Below are positions 7,109-9,216 of a stretch of 9,216 nt of DNA, one piece after another. Made by a program: the position numbers and the translations under genes. Under the pieces are notes generated by a model that did no database searches, was not told where the DNA came from, and saw only the letters and a list, made by a program, of their open reading frames with translations. Location: assembly GCA_012510935.1 (NCBI GenBank), contig JAAZHB010000201.1, positions 1-9,216 on the forward strand, in the 5' to 3' direction. Positions within the stretch are counted from its first letter, which is position 1. Each line of letters opens with the position of its first letter. Source of the DNA: Clostridiales bacterium. Lineage in GTDB: Bacteria > Bacillota_A > Clostridia > Peptostreptococcales > Anaerovoracaceae.

Positions 7109-7342
7109 ATGGCTAGTCTAGTTGAAGCGATTGCTCGAGCACTGGTATCTAAGCCTAACGAAGTTAGTGTTGTTGAAGAAGTCAATGGCAAGGATGTAGT
7201 GATTAAGCTTTCTGTTGCAAAGGAGGATATCGGTAAAGTTATCGGTAAATCTGGAAGAATTGCGAAGGCATTGAGAACTGTAGTTAAGGCAGCTGCAATT
7301 AAGCAGAAGATGAGAGTCACAGTCGAGATTGTAGAGGACTAA
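7109..7342 (+). CDS. khpA: KH-domain RNA-binding protein KhpA (YlqC family)
   Basis: This small RNA-binding protein, in streptococci and others, works with KhpB as an RNA chaperone affecting cell division and elongation. The 77 residues form a single KH domain with the GxxG loop GKSG (46-49) inside VIGKSGRIAKALRT, the standard YlqC pattern. AAGGAAGG (7093-7100) is eight bases before the ATG. A nearer ATG at 7104 is out of frame. Its location between rpsP and rimM is the usual one. It is followed by a strong terminator, so it closes the rpsP transcript in part or in whole. Confidence 0.95.
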   Translation: MASLVEAIARALVSKPNEVSVVEEVNGKDVVIKLSVAKEDIGKVIGKSGRIAKALRTVVKAAAIKQKMRVTVEIVED

Positions 7343-7367
7343 GACCTATACGCAGGGCAATCAAACA

Positions 7368-7400
7368 GCATGTGGGCATTGCCTGCATGCTTTTTTCTTT
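7368..7400 (+). terminator. Intrinsic terminator between khpA and rimM
   Basis: GCATGTGGGC (7368-7377) pairs with GCCTGCATGC (7381-7390), including two G.U pairs, around an ATT loop. It is followed at once by TTTTTTCTTT (7391-7400). This is the best-formed terminator in the window. Upstream, GCAGGGCAAT (7352-7361) can pair with ATTGCCTGC (7378-7386) with one bulged G, which would break the terminator stem. Confidence 0.85.
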
Positions 7401-7426
7401 AAACAATATTAAAGAGGAGATAAAAT

Positions 7427-7948
7427 ATGCAAAATAGCATGATCAAAATTGGCAAAATCGGCACCGCGGTTGGAATTAAAGGTGAGATGAGAATCAACCT
7501 TTACGCTGCGTCGTCAGACACTTTGAGAAATGGGCTCGAGGTCGAACTTAGTTTTGGCAAGAACACAATGAAAGATGTTATTGAGAATGTAAGATTCCAA
7601 GCAAACAAGACAGTAATAAGACTTGCGGGTGTATCTGATAGAACAATGGCTGAATCAATGAGAGATTACGAGGTGGCCGTTGCAGAGGACAACCTGCCAG
7701 GGCTTGAAGAGGGAGAATTCTATGTGAAGGACCTCCTTGGCTTTGATGTTTACGATATAGCTTCGGAACAAAAAATAGGGCAGGTCGGAGATTATCTTCA
7801 GAACAGAGCGCAACCACTATGGGTTGTCGAAGGTGCTGACGGAAAGCAAGTTTTTATCCCGGATGTGGATGCTTTTGTTAAGAAGATTGAGACAAGTCGC
7901 AGGGTTATTGAGGTTGAATTGATACCAGGTTTTATTGATGAAAATTAA
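7427..7948 (+). CDS. rimM: Ribosome maturation factor RimM
   Basis: RimM binds S19 and helps mature the 30S head and 3' domain of 16S rRNA. The N-terminal RimM domain is recognisable from IKIGKIGTAVGIKGEMRINLY (6-26, in outline). The C-terminal PRC-barrel half begins near GEFYVKDLLGFDVYD and includes PLWVVEG and VFIPDVDAFV. At 173 aa it has the usual length. AGAGGAG (7413-7419) is seven bases before the ATG at 7427; the internal ATG at 7439 is too far from it. It overlaps trmD by 11 bases. As it follows a terminator directly, it must depend on read-through or on a promoter I could not see. Confidence 0.96.
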   Translation: MQNSMIKIGKIGTAVGIKGEMRINLYAASSDTLRNGLEVELSFGKNTMKDVIENVRFQANKTVIRLAGVSDRTMAESMRDYEVAVAEDNLPGLEEGEFYVKDLLGFDVYDIASEQKIGQVGDYLQNRAQPLWVVEGADGKQVFIPDVDAFVKKIETSRRVIEVELIPGFIDEN

Positions 7949-8663
7949 TATTATGACACTTTTTCCAGAAATGTTCGCACCACTCAAAGAAAGCATGATA
8001 GGCCGAGCAGTGGACAATGGAATCATGGAAATTAACATTATTAATATAAGAGATTACACGAAGAACAAGCATAATCGTGTTGACGATACTCCATATGGTG
8101 GAGGCGCTGGGATGCTGATGCAATGCCAGCCAATTTGGGATGCATATACGGAGAATAGATTTAGCGGGGATGTTCTATATATGTCACCACGAGGAGAGAT
8201 GCTAAGTGGGAGTATGGCAGAGGATATTTCACACAAAGAAGAAATTACTATTCTCTGTGGTCATTATGAGGGAGTCGACCAAAGAGTACTTGATAAACTC
8301 GGTGCTAAGGAGGTATCGATTGGCGATTATATCCTTACAGGCGGAGAATTGCCGGCTATGGTTCTTATCGATACAGTCGCTAGATTCATTGATGGAGTTC
8401 TGGCTTCGGAAGAATCTGCAATGGAAGAGTCTGTATATTTGGGACTTCTAGAATATCCACACTATTCCAAACCAAGAGAATGGGAAGGCATGGAGGTGCC
8501 AGAGACCCTGCTTTCTGGTAACCATGGGATGATTGATTTATGGCGCTTTGAGGAGGCATTAAAGCTTACTAAAGAAAGAAGACCAGATATGTTTGAAGAT
8601 TTTTTAAAGAGTGAAAGAACCTTCAGCAAGCAGGAAAAGAAAATAATCGAAAAATACAGATAA
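7938..8663 (+). CDS. trmD: tRNA (guanine-N1)-methyltransferase TrmD
   Basis: TrmD uses S-adenosylmethionine to methylate G37 next to the anticodon, preventing +1 frameshifts. It acts as a dimer in the cytoplasm. The 241 residues contain the SPOUT trefoil-knot elements: MSPRGEMLS (82-90), LCGHYEGVDQRV (106-117) and SIGDYILTGGELPAMVLID (127-145). The C-terminal tRNA-binding part has GLLEYPHYSKP (169-179) and VPETLLSGNHGMIDLWR (187-203). The frame opens at a TTG at 7935, but the ATG at 7938 gives the family start MKINIMTLFPEMF. It overlaps rimM by 11 bases and has only a weak AGG upstream, so translational coupling is likely. Length is normal. Confidence 0.98.
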   Translation: MKINIMTLFPEMFAPLKESMIGRAVDNGIMEINIINIRDYTKNKHNRVDDTPYGGGAGMLMQCQPIWDAYTENRFSGDVLYMSPRGEMLSGSMAEDISHKEEITILCGHYEGVDQRVLDKLGAKEVSIGDYILTGGELPAMVLIDTVARFIDGVLASEESAMEESVYLGLLEYPHYSKPREWEGMEVPETLLSGNHGMIDLWRFEEALKLTKERRPDMFEDFLKSERTFSKQEKKIIEKYR

Positions 8664-8704
8664 CCACTAAATGTAGTTATAGAGAGTTCGTAGATAAATA
8701 GATA

Positions 8705-8733
8705 TTGTATTAGAATCAATTCTGATGTAAAAT
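8705..8733 (+). promoter_or_regulatory. Possible promoter for the HlyD-like gene, with an internal dyad
   Basis: TTGTAT (8705-8710) and TAAAAT (8728-8733) are 17 bases apart. The -10 has five of six consensus bases and the -35 has three. Between them lies the inverted repeat AGAAT-CA-ATTCT (8712-8723). A start near 8740 would leave a very short leader before ATG 8753. The match is moderate in AT-rich DNA. Confidence 0.4.
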
Positions 8734-8752
8734 TCATAGTAGGTATATTATT

Positions 8753-9216
8753 ATGAAAAAGAAAAAGGCTAAGTATTTTATTATATATATAGTTGCGATT
8801 ATAATATGCATTTTGTTGATTTACGTAGTGCCATATTTAATGGGAGCTATGGAAAGAACTTATGTAGCAAAGAATGGAACTATAGAGAAGTCAGTTGAAA
8901 CAAGCGCCTATGTTTTGCGTGAAGAAACGGTTTTCCTTTCTAGCAAGGCTGGGACTGTTGAGAGACTTGCTGAAGAGTCAGAACTGGTAAGAGCAAATCA
9001 GCAAATCGTTACAATTGACGGCAAGGGCAATGAAGAGTTTAACGAGAAGTATAAGAATATAAAGACGAATTTAGGAGATAGTGCGACTAGCTCAGAGGCT
9101 GGGGTGTCTACTGTAGCAGGATATGTAACATATTCTGTTGATGGCGCTGAATACATATTAAGCAATGCAAATTTAGAGAATCTTAAGAAGAGCGATTTAG
9201 ATACTTTCTCCTCGTT
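8753..9216 (+). CDS. HlyD-like membrane-anchored protein (partial, 5' end)
   Basis: The frame runs off the right edge after 154 codons without a stop. It starts with a Lys-rich N-terminus (MKKKKAK) followed by one hydrophobic segment (about residues 8-30), giving a signal-anchor topology with the rest outside. The outside part has a barrel-sandwich (lipoyl-like) half, SKAGTVERLAEESELVRANQ (64-83), followed by QIVTIDG. A spacer and a second glycine-containing stretch, STVAGYVTYSVDGAEYILS (119-137), come next. This resembles the HlyD-family or adaptor-like proteins of Clostridia often found near sepF-type division genes. Those genes, if present, lie beyond the window. AGTAGG (8738-8743) is a weak ribosome site nine bases before the ATG. 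The function is not known from sequence; the family assignment rests on the barrel-sandwich pattern and topology. Confidence 0.7.
   Translation, partial: MKKKKAKYFIIYIVAIIICILLIYVVPYLMGAMERTYVAKNGTIEKSVETSAYVLREETVFLSSKAGTVERLAEESELVRANQQIVTIDGKGNEEFNEKYKNIKTNLGDSATSSEAGVSTVAGYVTYSVDGAEYILSNANLENLKKSDLDTFSS

Noticed and set aside
7379..7407. TTGCCT-17-AACAAT as a promoter for rimM
   Set aside because: Both boxes are poor (four of six each), they lie within the terminator, and the start would fall inside the rimM ribosome site.
7935..7937. TTG as start codon of trmD
   Set aside because: The adjacent in-frame ATG at 7938 gives the conserved TrmD N-terminus, and the TTG adds only one residue.
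8206..8451. 81-codon open frame inside trmD on the + strand
   Set aside because: It is fully contained in the well-supported trmD in another frame and has no recognisable protein character.

Overview
The window reads as chromosome from a low-GC Gram-positive anaerobe of the class Clostridia. The A/T-leaning codon use, strong AGGAGG-type ribosome sites, the ylxM-ffh-rpsP-khpA-rimM-trmD gene order and the MurT/GatD-type genes all point there. The exact family cannot be read from the sequence; a member of Eubacteriales is my guess. Every gene lies on the + strand.

Left part (1-340): the window opens on a 5S rRNA gene, presumably the end of an rRNA operon. It is followed by a T-run and a second, long hairpin terminator. 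An extended -10 promoter (TGTTATAAT) then drives the next genes. No coding sequence is visible between 122 and 340.

Middle-left (341-3593): three genes form a probable transcription unit: a MurT-like Mur ligase, a GatD-like class I glutamine amidotransferase overlapping it by one base, and an ATP-grasp protein of the 'sugar-transfer associated' type. This is the most unusual part of the window. By alignment from memory to classical GatD, the GatD-like protein has lost both catalytic residues: the nucleophile Cys is Gly90 and the His is Leu192. The MurT-like partner keeps the ATP loop and the four-Cys zinc ribbon, but several hallmark MurT motifs are rewritten. I read this as a paralogous MurT/GatD pair repurposed for something other than glutamine-dependent amidation of lipid II, possibly together with the ATP-grasp enzyme. 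That function is inference.

Middle-right (3680-8663): housekeeping genes follow. HflX is a ribosome-rescue GTPase. YlxM and Ffh belong to the signal recognition particle system. Ribosomal protein S16 and the KH-domain RNA chaperone KhpA come next, then RimM (30S maturation) and TrmD (tRNA m1G37 methyltransferase). Two regulatory points stand out. ylxM appears to be read from a promoter so close to its ATG that the mRNA would be leaderless, with the -35 box inside a hairpin arm. A strong intrinsic terminator, with a possible competing antiterminator pairing, sits between khpA and rimM and splits an otherwise classic operon.

Right end (8664-9216): instead of rplS, which often follows trmD, there is a promoter-like sequence and the 5' part of a membrane-anchored HlyD-like protein that runs off the window.
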